Below are positions 10,272 to 18,728 of a stretch of DNA of 38,366 nt, piece after piece; within the stretch, counting starts at the first letter, position 1; the number at the start of each line of letters is the position of its first letter. The notes beneath the pieces were generated by a model that made no database searches, was not told where the DNA came from, and saw nothing but the letters and a program-made list of their open reading frames with translations. This stretch comes from Oscillospiraceae bacterium. Its GTDB lineage: Bacteria > Bacillota > Clostridia > Oscillospirales > Oscillospiraceae. Location of the stretch: contig JAFYHU010000055.1 in NCBI GenBank assembly GCA_017538965.1, forward strand, positions 1 to 38,366, in the 5' to 3' direction. The translations under genes were made by a program, and so were the position numbers.

Positions 10272-11915
10272 ATGTTATGTAAACCTGTAAAACTCATCGC
10301 TCTGCTGACGGCGCTGCTGATGCTGGTCACGCTTCCCGGCTGCGGGAGGGGAGACGTCGGCGTGGGAGCCGGAGAGATTCCGGAATCCACCGGAGGCCGC
10401 GATCTTGCCCGTGCGGACCTGGCGGACAATGTATTTTCCCTGAATTCCAATCCCAACTACTCGAAAAACCCCTTCGTGGCGACCAACCATTCCAACCAGC
10501 TGATCTGCTGCCTGGTTTACGAGCATATGGTGGAAGTGGATGAAAACTTCAAGGCCATTCCGAATGTAATCGGCTCCTGGTCCTGCAACGACGATGCGAC
10601 GATCTGGCAGCTCAACCTCGATACCGAGACGGAGCATACCTTCTCGGACGGCACGCCCGTGACCGGCAAGGATCTGGTCTATTCGATCGGCTATGCCATC
10701 TACAACGACCGCTACCGCGGCCGCTTCGCAAGCTTCAAGGGCGCGTCCTACAACGACGACGGTATGACGGTCACGCTGGGCATCGGCGACAGCCAGTTCA
10801 TCAAGCTTCTGAACATTCCCGTGATCGAATTCGGCACCTTCGAGGTCGAAGCCCACGTTCCGCCCATCGGCTCGGGACCGTATATGTACGATGAGGAAAT
10901 GCTTACGCTGATTGCCAATCCGTACTATCCGAACTCGAAAAAGCTGCCGCTGCAGACCATCTATCTGCAGGAGTACACCGACGCGGAAGGAACTCTGGAA
11001 GCCTTCGAGGACGGCATCATCGACGTGGCCATCAACGATCCGTCCAGCTATACCTCGCTCGGCTACGCCTCATCCAACGAGATTCACTCCTACGCGACCA
11101 CGAACTATCACTTCATCATGTTCAACGAGGAAAGCACCTTCGGCAAGTCCGCCGCCTTCCGCATTGCCATGCAGTATGCCTTTGACCGCGACTATCTTGT
11201 CGAGCTGCTCGGCGGAGACGCGGTCCCGTCCGCGGTCCCGGCCTATCCGACGGTCGACTTCTATCCCCAGGCTCTGGCGGACTCTCTGCACTACAGCATC
11301 GATGTCTGCAAGGCGGTTCTGGAATCGGCCGGCATTGCCGACCTGGACGGAGACGGCCGCATGGAATACAACGGGGCTGCCAACGGCCGCTTTGAGATCG
11401 TCATCATCGTCTGCGCCGATTCGAGCGCCAAGGCCGGTATCGTCAACCGCTTCCGGGACGACATGAAGGCCATCGGCATCACGGTCAATGTGCAGGAGCT
11501 GGGCTGGGACGAGTATCTGAAAGCGCTGGAGGACGGCTTTTTCGAGGCAGCCAACCGCGAAGTCACCTGGGATATGTTCTACGGAGAGGTCAAACTGCGA
11601 AACAACTTCGATCTGACCGAACTGATGCAGGTCCGAAAGGAAGAAAACCAGCAGACCAACATCAACTACAGCCGCACCCGCGATACCACGACGGTGGACC
11701 GGATTAACAACTATCTCCGCGCAACCGACGCAGCCCGGCCCCTTGCGTATCAGGATCTCTGCGACTATCTCACCCGCCAGACCGGCTATCTCGTTTCCAT
11801 CGGTTTTGAAAAACAGCAGATCATCACTCACCGCGGCGTCGTGAAGGGCATGGAGCCGAACTTCGGCAACCCGCTTTACAACTTTGCAAACTGGAAGATC
11901 AACATGGAAGAATAA
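10272..11915 (+). CDS. Oligopeptide-type ABC substrate-binding lipoprotein (SBP family 5)
   Basis: A 547-residue extracellular solute-binding protein of the OppA/DppA family. The N-terminus MLCKPVKLIALLTALLMLVT ends in a lipobox (LPGC, Cys about residue 22), so it is anchored to the membrane as a lipoprotein. Family segments include VYEHMVEVDENFKAIPNVIG, HTFSDGTPVTGKDLVYSIGY and ESTFGKSAAFRIAMQYAFDR. The ATG at 10272 follows an AGGAG site; an open frame reaching back to 10038 overlaps pgeF and is not the start. No permease or ATPase genes are adjacent, so the partner transporter is elsewhere. It is followed 12 bases later by cdd, consistent with nucleoside or peptide uptake, though the ligand cannot be read from sequence. 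Confidence 0.88.
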   Translation: MLCKPVKLIALLTALLMLVTLPGCGRGDVGVGAGEIPESTGGRDLARADLADNVFSLNSNPNYSKNPFVATNHSNQLICCLVYEHMVEVDENFKAIPNVIGSWSCNDDATIWQLNLDTETEHTFSDGTPVTGKDLVYSIGYAIYNDRYRGRFASFKGASYNDDGMTVTLGIGDSQFIKLLNIPVIEFGTFEVEAHVPPIGSGPYMYDEEMLTLIANPYYPNSKKLPLQTIYLQEYTDAEGTLEAFEDGIIDVAINDPSSYTSLGYASSNEIHSYATTNYHFIMFNEESTFGKSAAFRIAMQYAFDRDYLVELLGGDAVPSAVPAYPTVDFYPQALADSLHYSIDVCKAVLESAGIADLDGDGRMEYNGAANGRFEIVIIVCADSSAKAGIVNRFRDDMKAIGITVNVQELGWDEYLKALEDGFFEAANREVTWDMFYGEVKLRNNFDLTELMQVRKEENQQTNINYSRTRDTTTVDRINNYLRATDAARPLAYQDLCDYLTRQTGYLVSIGFEKQQIITHRGVVKGMEPNFGNPLYNFANWKINMEE

Positions 11916-11927
11916 AGGAGCATCATT

Positions 11928-12308
11928 ATGACTGACCGAGAACTCATGTCCATGGCCCGTGAGGCCTCAATGAACGCCTATGTCCCGTATTCCCGCTTTG
12001 CGGTAGGAGCAGCCATCGAATGCTCCGACGGTACGGTCTATACCGGCTGCAACATCGAAAACGCCGCGCTGGGGAGCACCATCTGTGCCGAGCGCACGGC
12101 CTGCGTCAAGGCGGTCAGCGACGGCAAACACGATTTCCGCCGCATCGCCATCTACGCCGACAGCCAGAACTGGTGCACGCCCTGCGGCGCCTGCCGTCAG
12201 TTCCTGGCGGAATTCTCTCCCAACATGGAGGTGCTCTGCGCCAAGGCGGGCAGCCGCTATGTAAGCTATAAGCTCTCCGAACTGCTGCCGCACACCTTTA
12301 ACTATTAA
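11928..12308 (+). CDS. cdd: Cytidine deaminase
   Basis: A 126-residue homotetrameric-type cytidine deaminase converting cytidine and deoxycytidine to uridine forms in pyrimidine salvage. The zinc-binding and catalytic motifs are intact: CAER (Cys53, Glu55) and PCGACRQ (Cys86, Cys89). Substrate-pocket segments VPYSRFAVGAAIE and GCNIENAALG are also present. The ATG at 11928 follows AAAGGAG. It lies 12 bases after the binding-protein gene, probably in the same transcript. Confidence 0.96.
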   Translation: MTDRELMSMAREASMNAYVPYSRFAVGAAIECSDGTVYTGCNIENAALGSTICAERTACVKAVSDGKHDFRRIAIYADSQNWCTPCGACRQFLAEFSPNMEVLCAKAGSRYVSYKLSELLPHTFNY

Positions 12309-12367
12309 AATTCGTCATATTTAACAGAAGATCGAAAATCCATGCGCAAAAAAACTGTGCATTCTGC

Positions 12368-12396
12368 TTTACAATCCCGGATTTGTGTAGTATACT
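12368..12396 (+). promoter_or_regulatory. Promoter of the aminotransferase gene
   Basis: TTTACA (12368-12373), a 17-base spacer and TATACT (12391-12396). Directly after the expected start of transcription, CGCAT (12407-12411) and ATGCG (12426-12430) form a stem around GGG/CCC, giving the mRNA a 5'-terminal hairpin. Confidence 0.75.
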
Positions 12397-12466
12397 ATAA
12401 GCAGAACGCATGAGGGTCATTCCCAATGCGCATGGATAACTTTTTATTATTACAGGAGGTCATATC

Positions 12467-13651
12467 ATGGTCAGTTTTGCGGAAAGAATGGGAGGCATCA
12501 GGGCTTCCGACATTCGTCAGCTTCTCGCAGTTGCTTCCAAGCCTGAAATCATTTCCTTTGCAGGCGGTCTGCCGGCACCGGAGCTCTTCCCGGTACAGGA
12601 CATCAAGGCTGCGTATGATGCCGTTCTGGACGAAGCGGGCGCAACCGCCCTGCAGTACGGCGCGACCGACGGCTGGGCGCCGCTGAGAAAGCAGATTTCC
12701 GAACGCATGCTGAAGAAAAACAACGTAGAGATCGATCCGGCGCAGATCATTCTCACCGCCGGCAGCCAGCAGGGCCTTGACTTCATCGGCAAGCTCTTCC
12801 TGAACCCCGGTGATGTCGTCGTCCTGGAAAGCCCGAGCTATCTGGGCGCCATCAATGCCTTCCGGCAGTATCAGCCGAACTTCGTGGAGGTTCCGACCGA
12901 CGAGAACGGCATGATCATGGAAGAGCTGGACAAGGTCCTCGCTACCACCAAGAATGTCAAGTTCATTTATATCATCCCCGACTTCCAGAACCCGAGCGGA
13001 CGCACCTGGCCGCTGGAGCGCCGCAAGCAGTTCATGGAGATCATCAACAAATATGAAATCCCGGCCATCGAGGACAACCCCTACGGCGATCTCCGCTTCA
13101 AGGGCGAGTTCCTGCCGGCTCTGAAGAGCATGGATCCGAAGGGCCTGATCATGTACTTCGGCACCTTCTCGAAGATCCTCTCTCCCGGTATGCGTCTCGG
13201 CTGGATTGCCGCCAATCCCGAGATCATCGGCAAGGTCAACCTGATTGCCCAGGCCGCCGTGCTGCAGACCTCGACCATCAACGCCATGGTCATCTCCAAG
13301 TATCTCGACATGTTTGACATCGATGCCCATGTTGCCAAGATTCTGCCGGTCTACAAGCACCGCTGCGAACTCATGATCGACACCATGCGCGAGACCTTCC
13401 CCTCGGTCTGCAAGTTCACCGACCCGGACGGCGGTCTGTTCACCTGGTGCGAGCTGCCCGAGTATGTCAACACCCGTGACATCGCGCCGGTTGCCCTTGA
13501 GAGAAAGGTCGCCTTCGTTCCCGGCGACGGCTTCTATCCCTCCGGCGCCGTCAAGAACTGCATGCGCCTGAACTATTCCAACGCCACGGACGAGCGCCTT
13601 GTCGAAGGCGTCAAGCGTCTGGCCGACGTCATCAAGACGGTTGTAAAGTAA
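12467..13651 (+). CDS. PLP-dependent aminotransferase, 2-aminoadipate/MocR-like fold type I
   Basis: A 394-residue class I/II aminotransferase. It resembles LysN-type 2-aminoadipate transaminases and the catalytic part of MocR regulators, without the GntR DNA-binding domain. Motifs: ISFAGGLPAPELFP, ALQYGATDGWAPLRKQI, TAGSQQGLDFIGKLFLNPGD, YIIPDFQNPSGRTW, EDNPYGDLRF, and the PLP lysine in GTFSKILSPGMRLGW. It transfers amino groups between an amino acid and 2-oxoglutarate; the donor cannot be fixed from sequence. The ATG at 12467 follows AGGAGGT. It is flanked by its own promoter and an intrinsic terminator, so it is monocistronic. Confidence 0.93.
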   Translation: MVSFAERMGGIRASDIRQLLAVASKPEIISFAGGLPAPELFPVQDIKAAYDAVLDEAGATALQYGATDGWAPLRKQISERMLKKNNVEIDPAQIILTAGSQQGLDFIGKLFLNPGDVVVLESPSYLGAINAFRQYQPNFVEVPTDENGMIMEELDKVLATTKNVKFIYIIPDFQNPSGRTWPLERRKQFMEIINKYEIPAIEDNPYGDLRFKGEFLPALKSMDPKGLIMYFGTFSKILSPGMRLGWIAANPEIIGKVNLIAQAAVLQTSTINAMVISKYLDMFDIDAHVAKILPVYKHRCELMIDTMRETFPSVCKFTDPDGGLFTWCELPEYVNTRDIAPVALERKVAFVPGDGFYPSGAVKNCMRLNYSNATDERLVEGVKRLADVIKTVVK

Positions 13652-13663
13652 TCTCCCAACCCG

Positions 13664-13691
13664 AAAAAAGTGCCCGTAAGGGCACTTTTTT
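13664..13691 (+). terminator. Intrinsic terminator after the aminotransferase
   Basis: GTGCCC (13670-13675), loop GTAA and GGGCAC (13680-13685), flanked by A6 and T6 which can extend the stem. Confidence 0.92.
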
Positions 13692-13692
13692 A

Positions 13693-13721
13693 TTGACAGG
13701 AAAGCAAGGCATGTTTACAAT
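13693..13721 (+). promoter_or_regulatory. nagB promoter
   Basis: A consensus TTGACA (13693-13698), a 17-base spacer and TACAAT (13716-13721). It begins directly at the T-run of the preceding terminator. Confidence 0.85.
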
Positions 13722-13779
13722 ACGGACAGTGTTCTGAGGTTCATACGGAATACATATGCTTAAAGGAGTGTTTTGAAAA

Positions 13780-14571
13780 ATGAGAGTTGTGATTCAGGAA
13801 GATTACGACAGAATGTGCCAATGGGCGGCCGACTATATCGCCGCGAAGATCAACGCCCACAAGGAAGCCAGACCCTTCGTGCTCGGTCTTCCGACCGGCT
13901 CCTCGCCGATCGGCGTCTATCAGAAACTGATCGAAAAGAACAAGGCCGGAGAAGTCAGCTTCCGGAACGTCGTGACCTTCAACATGGATGAATACCTGGG
14001 GCTTCCCCGCGAGCATGACCAGAGCTACTGGTACTTCATGCACGACAACTTTTTTGATCATCTGGTCGATATGAAGCCCGAGAATATCAACATCCTCAAC
14101 GGCATGACCGACGATCCGGAAGGGGAGTGCGCCCGCTATGAGGAAAAGATCGCCTCCTACGGCGGCATCGATCTCTTCATGGGCGGCATCGGCGTCGACG
14201 GCCATCTGGCCTTCAACGAGCCCTTTACCTCGCTCTCTTCCCGCACCGGCGTGCGTGATCTGACGACGGATACGCGAATCGTCAATTCCCGTTTCTTCGG
14301 CAATGATCCCGAAAAGGTCCCCGCCAAGGCGCTCTCGGTCGGCATCGGCACCGTGACCGATTCGAAGGAAGTGCTGGTCCTGATCAGCGGCCACAACAAG
14401 GCCCGCGCGCTGGCCGCGACGGTGGAAGGAGCCGTCAGCCAGAAGTGGACCTGCAGCGCGCTGCAGCTGCACAACGGCGCGATCATCGCCTGCGATGAGG
14501 CCGCCTGCGGCGAACTCACCGTCGATACGTATAAATACTTCCTCGATATCGAAAGAAAAGAGAGACTGTAA
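13780..14571 (+). CDS. nagB: Glucosamine-6-phosphate deaminase
   Basis: A 263-residue enzyme converting glucosamine-6-phosphate to fructose-6-phosphate and ammonia, feeding amino sugars into glycolysis. Conserved segments: VLGLPTGSSPIGVYQKL (phosphate loop), FNMDEYLGL (catalytic Asp region), GGIGVDGHLAFNEP (catalytic His and ring-opening residues) and ISGHNKARAL. After NEP the usual GSSLxSRT is FTSLSSRT, a small change near the active-site lid. The ATG at 13780 follows AAAGGAG at a somewhat long spacing. It has its own promoter and terminator. No nagA or amino-sugar transporter is adjacent. Confidence 0.95.
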   Translation: MRVVIQEDYDRMCQWAADYIAAKINAHKEARPFVLGLPTGSSPIGVYQKLIEKNKAGEVSFRNVVTFNMDEYLGLPREHDQSYWYFMHDNFFDHLVDMKPENINILNGMTDDPEGECARYEEKIASYGGIDLFMGGIGVDGHLAFNEPFTSLSSRTGVRDLTTDTRIVNSRFFGNDPEKVPAKALSVGIGTVTDSKEVLVLISGHNKARALAATVEGAVSQKWTCSALQLHNGAIIACDEAACGELTVDTYKYFLDIERKERL

Positions 14572-14640
14572 GAAAGAAAAGAGAACGCGGAACGGGCATT
14601 CAAAAAACGCTCTTCCGCGCGAAAAAGTAAAAAAGAAGGC

Positions 14641-14681
14641 AGCCCCGATTGCAGCATCAGACGCTCATCGCAATCGGGGCT
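14641..14681. terminator. Shared bidirectional terminator of nagB and the hydrolase
   Basis: A perfect 12-base stem, AGCCCCGATTGC (14641-14652) with GCAATCGGGGCT (14670-14681). On the minus strand it is followed by a long T-rich tract (complement of 14620-14640). On plus it is followed by TGCTTCTTAAATTTT. Confidence 0.88.
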
Positions 14682-14729
14682 TGCTTCTTAAATTTTCAGG
14701 ATTCCGCCGTCAGGCATGAAAATTGACGG

Positions 14730-15683
14730 TCAGCGCCCGGCATTCAGAATGAATGCCGCAATATCGTTGATGACCTCTTCTCCGATATGCCTTTCCACGC
14801 TGAATTCCTTTGACGCTTTGAGCGGGTTGTCGGTGAGCGCACTGACAAAAGCATGGTCCAGGCCCGGGTACAGCTTGAACGCTGTGTCTGGCCGGGCTGC
14901 GAGCAATTCCTGAAAGGCCTTGAAATCAACAGCTGCGAGCGCCTGAAGGTCTTCTTCCCCCTGCATGATCAGGACCGGTTTCCCGCTTTCCAGGAGATAG
15001 TCAGCCGCGGTTTTCTGTCCCATCTCCTTGAAATAGTAAAGGCTCATGTTTCCGGCCAGCTTCTTTTTCTTTGCCTCCTCATCGCTCAGTTCATAAAGAT
15101 CTTTCAACTTTTTGGACAAGGCTTTGTATTCCAGCCCGAGCAGCCATTTTACAAGAGGATTGCCGGCGTCTCCGGCGTTTCGGATCTGCCTCAGCAGGAT
15201 CTCTTCCAGCCGGTACGGTGACCCGGCCATCATGATCAGTCCTTTTGCGTCTCCGCCTTCGGCATCGATTCTCGGCGCAAGCATGGCTCCCTGGCTGTGG
15301 CCGAGGATGAAGATGCGGTCCGGATCCACCCGGTTATCGCTCTTCAGCATCGCAACAGCGGACAGAGCATCGACAATCGCCTCTTCTCTTACAGAGAGAT
15401 CCTTCCTTTTCGCCAGTTTCCTGCCGTGGGCGAAAGTACGCTTGTCATAGCGCAGAGAGGCGATGCCATGCCGGACAAGCCCTTCCGCAAGGTCTTTGAA
15501 CGGCGTCAGCTTTCTGACTTTTTCATCCATGTTGCTCGGCCCCGAACCATGCACCATCACCACCGCGGGGACCGGTCCGGAAGCATCTCCCGGGAGGGTC
15601 AGCATGCCCTTCAGCGGAAAGTCCGAGGACGGACATAGGGTGATTGGCTCCCGGATAACAGAATCACGTTTCTTTCTGATCAT
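14730..15683 (-). CDS. Alpha/beta hydrolase (S33-like serine esterase or peptidase)
   Basis: A 317-residue (from 15683) intracellular alpha/beta hydrolase with VVMVHGSGPSNMDE (oxyanion HG), a nucleophile elbow in FILGHSQGAMLAPR, an acid region IMQGEEDLQ and the catalytic His in YPGLDHAFVS. A helical cap spans about residues 175-235. No signal peptide is visible. The substrate is unknown. The frame opens 18 codons earlier at 15737, but the only good promoter places the transcript start at about 15738. The upstream ATG would therefore be essentially leaderless and its codons look non-coding, so I prefer 15683 despite a weak, distant AAGGA. It ends at the terminator shared with nagB. Confidence 0.85.
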   Translation of the reverse strand: MIRKKRDSVIREPITLCPSSDFPLKGMLTLPGDASGPVPAVVMVHGSGPSNMDEKVRKLTPFKDLAEGLVRHGIASLRYDKRTFAHGRKLAKRKDLSVREEAIVDALSAVAMLKSDNRVDPDRIFILGHSQGAMLAPRIDAEGGDAKGLIMMAGSPYRLEEILLRQIRNAGDAGNPLVKWLLGLEYKALSKKLKDLYELSDEEAKKKKLAGNMSLYYFKEMGQKTAADYLLESGKPVLIMQGEEDLQALAAVDFKAFQELLAARPDTAFKLYPGLDHAFVSALTDNPLKASKEFSVERHIGEEVINDIAAFILNAGR

Positions 15684-15744
15684 ATTGCATTCACCGGATC
15701 CTTCCTTTCCATCACCGGTTCCTCCTTCTGTTTGCATGCTCTGA

Positions 15745-15773
15745 TTCTACCATTGATGAAGGAATATGGCAAG
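15745..15773 (-). promoter_or_regulatory. Promoter of the alpha/beta hydrolase
   Basis: On the minus strand, TTGCCA (15768-15773), a 17-base spacer and TAGAAT (15745-15750). The predicted transcript begins at about 15738. Confidence 0.65.
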
Positions 15774-15843
15774 AGAAAGGCAGGCGATGAGGATCTGTTC
15801 CGGGGCCAAAGGGGGAACTCCGCCCGGAGATTGCTGCTTTTTA

Positions 15844-15872
15844 TTGTGAAAAACAGACCTGTGTGCTAAAAT
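15844..15872 (+). promoter_or_regulatory. Promoter of the glycosyltransferase gene
   Basis: TTGTGA (15844-15849), a 17-base spacer and TAAAAT (15867-15872), about 66 bases before the chosen ATG. The promoter placement rules out the earlier in-frame ATG at 15863. Confidence 0.65.
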
Positions 15873-15937
15873 ACCACGGAAAGCAAAGGAAACAGACTGC
15901 GGAAGCGGTGACAGAATCGCTTTGGGATGACATTGTT

Positions 15938-17095
15938 ATGAAGATCTTGATTGTGCCGATGGCCGCACTGGCAGAAACGCACGGCCCTTCCTCCCGGTGC
16001 GGATTGCTTGCGAAAGGATTCCGAGACGCCGGGACGGAGGTTGCCACCTGCATGGCGGAGGATGTGAACTTCAGGAGCATGGAGGGAGTGCCCAACTGGT
16101 ATCTTGACGTTCCCATGCCGCTGGGACTGCCGAAGGGAATTGCAAAGAGAACGTTCCCGATTGCACAGAAGCTGGGAATCACCGCAAAAAAGACGGTGAA
16201 CAGCTTTGACCAGGTCCTGCGGTTTACGGGCAACCTGGATTACGGATACCTGAAGAAAAGCGTTTCCTCCGTCCGGAAAGCAATCCGGGAATTTCGTCCG
16301 GATCTCGTATATTCGGAGTTCAATCTTTCCGCCGTCATCGCCGCAAGGAAAGAAGAAATCCCGCTTTGTGCGACCGTGAGTTACCCGACACAGTACGAAT
16401 ATGCCCACGAAACAGGCCCGGAGAAGGGACTGAACAGGCTCCTCGGAGAACTGCGGCTCCCGCAGGTCGATTCCGCCCTCAGACTGTTTGACTGGGCCGA
16501 TCGGGCCTTCTGCCCGAGCATCCGGGAACTGGAACCGATTGAAAAGCCCAACGTTTTTTATTGCGGAGCGCTGAAGACCGGAAACAGGAAAAGCGTTCCG
16601 CTCCGCGAACGTAACAAAATCCTTGTGTATATGGGAAACGGAACAATATCGGCGCAGGAAACAAGGAAGACGGCAGAGACCGCGTTCAAAGATCTGGACT
16701 TTGAGGTCTATCTTGCTTCCGCCTATCTGAAGGAAGAAACCCGGGGCAATCTCCGTATTGCGCCGAGATGGGATTTTGACAGGCTGCTCGGGGAAGCGGT
16801 TCTGTTTATGAATCACGGCGGGCAGAACAGCGTCGCAGACGGTCTGCTTTACGGAGTACCGCAGATCGTGGTGCCCGGAAAGGTGTTTGAAAGAAAATAC
16901 AACGCCGGATGCCTTGCCGCGCATCAGGCCGGAATCGTCATAGACCATGCGGATTTCAGCGCAGAATCCGTACGCGCTGCTGCCGAGAGAATCTTCCGCT
17001 CGGGAGAGATGGCGGAGAACGCGGCTGCGCTCGGGAGAAAGCTCGCCGCAGCCGGCGGCGTCGACGCCGTCGTCAGGGAGATAACCAAGCGATAA
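15938..17095 (+). CDS. GT1/MGT-like UDP-glycosyltransferase
   Basis: A 385-residue GT-B fold enzyme. The N-terminal acceptor domain opens with MKILIVPMAALAETHGPSSR. The C-terminal donor-binding domain has the characteristic VLFMNHGGQNSVADGLLYGV followed by PQIVVPG and, after FERKYNAG, the G-x-x-I-D segment. This HGGxxS/GVP pattern belongs to the UDP-glucuronosyl/macrolide glycosyltransferase group acting on lipids or small molecules. The acceptor is unknown. The ATG at 15938 gives the normal family N-terminus; its ribosome binding site (GGGATGA) is weak. The HD and rlmA genes follow on the same strand. Confidence 0.88.
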   Translation: MKILIVPMAALAETHGPSSRCGLLAKGFRDAGTEVATCMAEDVNFRSMEGVPNWYLDVPMPLGLPKGIAKRTFPIAQKLGITAKKTVNSFDQVLRFTGNLDYGYLKKSVSSVRKAIREFRPDLVYSEFNLSAVIAARKEEIPLCATVSYPTQYEYAHETGPEKGLNRLLGELRLPQVDSALRLFDWADRAFCPSIRELEPIEKPNVFYCGALKTGNRKSVPLRERNKILVYMGNGTISAQETRKTAETAFKDLDFEVYLASAYLKEETRGNLRIAPRWDFDRLLGEAVLFMNHGGQNSVADGLLYGVPQIVVPGKVFERKYNAGCLAAHQAGIVIDHADFSAESVRAAAERIFRSGEMAENAAALGRKLAAAGGVDAVVREITKR

Positions 17096-17100
17096 TGCGT

Positions 17101-17178
17101 CAGATCCGGCAAAAACGCGCATTCGCTCAGTGCGCATTTCAACTTCTGCTGCGTCTGACCGCAGACAGCATGATCTGA
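17101..17178 (+). promoter_or_regulatory. Multi-stem intergenic RNA structure before the HD gene
   Basis: CAGATC (17101-17106) can pair with GATCTG (17173-17178), enclosing a GCGCA/TGCGC hairpin and a GTCTG-ACCG-CAGAC hairpin. This is a compact three-way-junction layout. It ends about 17 bases before the HD-gene start. There is no T-run, so it is not a standard terminator. Confidence 0.35.
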
Positions 17179-17194
17179 GAAGGGAATTGAAAAT

Positions 17195-17770
17195 ATGCAA
17201 AGAATCATCGATGCGGCCATGGATTATATTCAAGTCCTCTTTGCCGATAATGCCGACGGCCATGGATTCGATCATTCCATGCGGGTATACCGGAACGCAA
17301 TGCTGATTGCGGAAAGCGAGCCGGAAGCCGATCGGTTGATCGTTGCGCTCAGCGCGCTTCTTCATGACGCAGACGATCACAAGCTGTTTCAGACAACGGA
17401 CAATGCCAACGCCAGACGATTTCTGGAGACGGAAGGAGCAGATGCGGAGACGACGGGACGCATCTGTGAAGTTATCAACTCCGTTTCATTCAGCAAAAAC
17501 AGGGGAAAGCATCCCGAAACAATCGAAGGCAGGATTGTTCAGGACGCTGACCGTCTTGACGCGATAGGAGCAATCGGCATCGCCAGGACATTTGCGTTCG
17601 GCGGGAAGCATGAGCGGTCTCTTGCGTCATCCGTCGACCATTTCCACGAGAAACTGCTTCTGCTGAAAGATCTGATGAATACAGAAAAAGCGAAGAAGAT
17701 GGCCGAATCCCGCCATGCGTTTATGGAACTTTTCCTGAAAGAATTCGAACAGGAAACAAGCAGAACATGA
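17195..17770 (+). CDS. HD-domain phosphohydrolase (YedJ-like)
   Basis: A 191-residue metal-dependent phosphohydrolase of the HD superfamily. The metal ligands are visible: GHGFDHSMRV (His23/His27), ALLHDADDHK (His57-Asp58) and QDADRLDAIGAIG (Asp117), with FAFGGKH after it. This order matches YedJ/YpgQ-type small HD hydrolases, which act on nucleotides or related phosphoesters. The substrate is not evident. The ATG at 17195 follows AGAAGGGAA. It lies between the glycosyltransferase and rlmA on one strand, with a 16-base palindrome just downstream. Confidence 0.9.
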   Translation: MQRIIDAAMDYIQVLFADNADGHGFDHSMRVYRNAMLIAESEPEADRLIVALSALLHDADDHKLFQTTDNANARRFLETEGADAETTGRICEVINSVSFSKNRGKHPETIEGRIVQDADRLDAIGAIGIARTFAFGGKHERSLASSVDHFHEKLLLLKDLMNTEKAKKMAESRHAFMELFLKEFEQETSRT

Positions 17771-17783
17771 CGACCCGGTATTG

Positions 17784-17799
17784 TATCGCTGCAGCGATA
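17784..17799. repeat. 16-base perfect palindrome between the HD gene and rlmA
   Basis: TATCGCTGCAGCGATA is its own reverse complement and lies 14 bases after the HD-gene stop and 33 bases before rlmA. It could be an operator or a short hairpin. No T-run follows. Confidence 0.5.
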
Positions 17800-17831
17800 T
17801 AAGCTTTGCATACGGAATAACTGACTGACAA

Positions 17832-18710
17832 ATGGAAACCAGGAAACAGGAAAAACAGAATCTCTCGCTCTTTATCTGCCCGATCTGCCGCAGGCCTCTG
17901 GAATACGATGCGCATTCGTACCGCTGCCGGTCCGGGCATTGCTACGATATTGCCAGAGAAGGTTATGTAAACCTTCTTCCCGTGAATCAGCGGCATTCCG
18001 ATATGCCCGGGGATGACAGGGCAATGGTGAACGCGAGAACCGGTTTTCTTGACGGCGGCTGGTACGAGCCGCTTCGGGAGAGACTTTGCATGCTGACAAA
18101 AGAACTCGCTCCGGAAAAGGCGATTCTGCTCGACGCAGGCTGCGGCGAAGGGTATTATACGGGTGCGCTGAGCAGAATCCTGTCGGAAAAAGCCGGACGT
18201 GCGGCCGGAATCGACCTCTCCAAAAGCGCCGTCAGAAGAGCCGCAAAACGATGCCCGGATGCGGAAATCGCCGTCGCTTCGGTTTATCATATGCCGCTGA
18301 CAGAACGCTCCGCGGACATCCTGATAAACTGCTTTTCGCCGCTGGCGGCAGAAGAATTCACCAGAGTGCTGAAGCCGGGCGGATTCTTCCTCTATGTTGT
18401 GCCGGATCGAAAGCACCTGTGGGAAATGAAGGAAATCCTCTATGATGCTCCTTACGAGAACAGTCCGAGCGACGGGAGCTATGCCGGCTTCCGGCAGATC
18501 GGGGCAGTTCCGCTGGAATTTCGAATGCGGCTGCAGAAGCAGGAGGATATCATGGACCTTTTTCAGATGACGCCCTATGCCTGGAAGACGCCGAAAAGCG
18601 GCAGGGATCGTCTGGCGGAGTTTCGGGAGCTGACGGTAACGGCGCAGTTCCGGATTCTGGTATTCCAAAGAGAAGGTCGGAATGATTCCGGGCAATTTTC
18701 CTCGCAGTGA
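17832..18710 (+). CDS. rlmA: 23S rRNA (guanine-N1)-methyltransferase, RlmA family
   Basis: A 292-residue SAM-dependent methyltransferase of the RlmA family (methylating G745 or G748 of 23S rRNA; the Gram-positive TlrB type cannot be excluded). The N-terminal zinc finger is visible (CPICRRPL, CRSGHCYDIAREGYVNLL), then the family segment about GDDRAMVNARTGFLDGGWYEPL. The SAM fold has LLDAGCGEGYYTGAL (motif I), GIDLSKSAVRRAAKRCP and CFSPLAAEEFTRVLKPGG. The size is typical. The start at 17832 has only a weak ribosome binding site, but it gives the expected N-terminus before the zinc finger. Confidence 0.92.
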   Translation: METRKQEKQNLSLFICPICRRPLEYDAHSYRCRSGHCYDIAREGYVNLLPVNQRHSDMPGDDRAMVNARTGFLDGGWYEPLRERLCMLTKELAPEKAILLDAGCGEGYYTGALSRILSEKAGRAAGIDLSKSAVRRAAKRCPDAEIAVASVYHMPLTERSADILINCFSPLAAEEFTRVLKPGGFFLYVVPDRKHLWEMKEILYDAPYENSPSDGSYAGFRQIGAVPLEFRMRLQKQEDIMDLFQMTPYAWKTPKSGRDRLAEFRELTVTAQFRILVFQREGRNDSGQFSSQ

Positions 18711-18728
18711 CATCTGTTTTTTCAGTTT

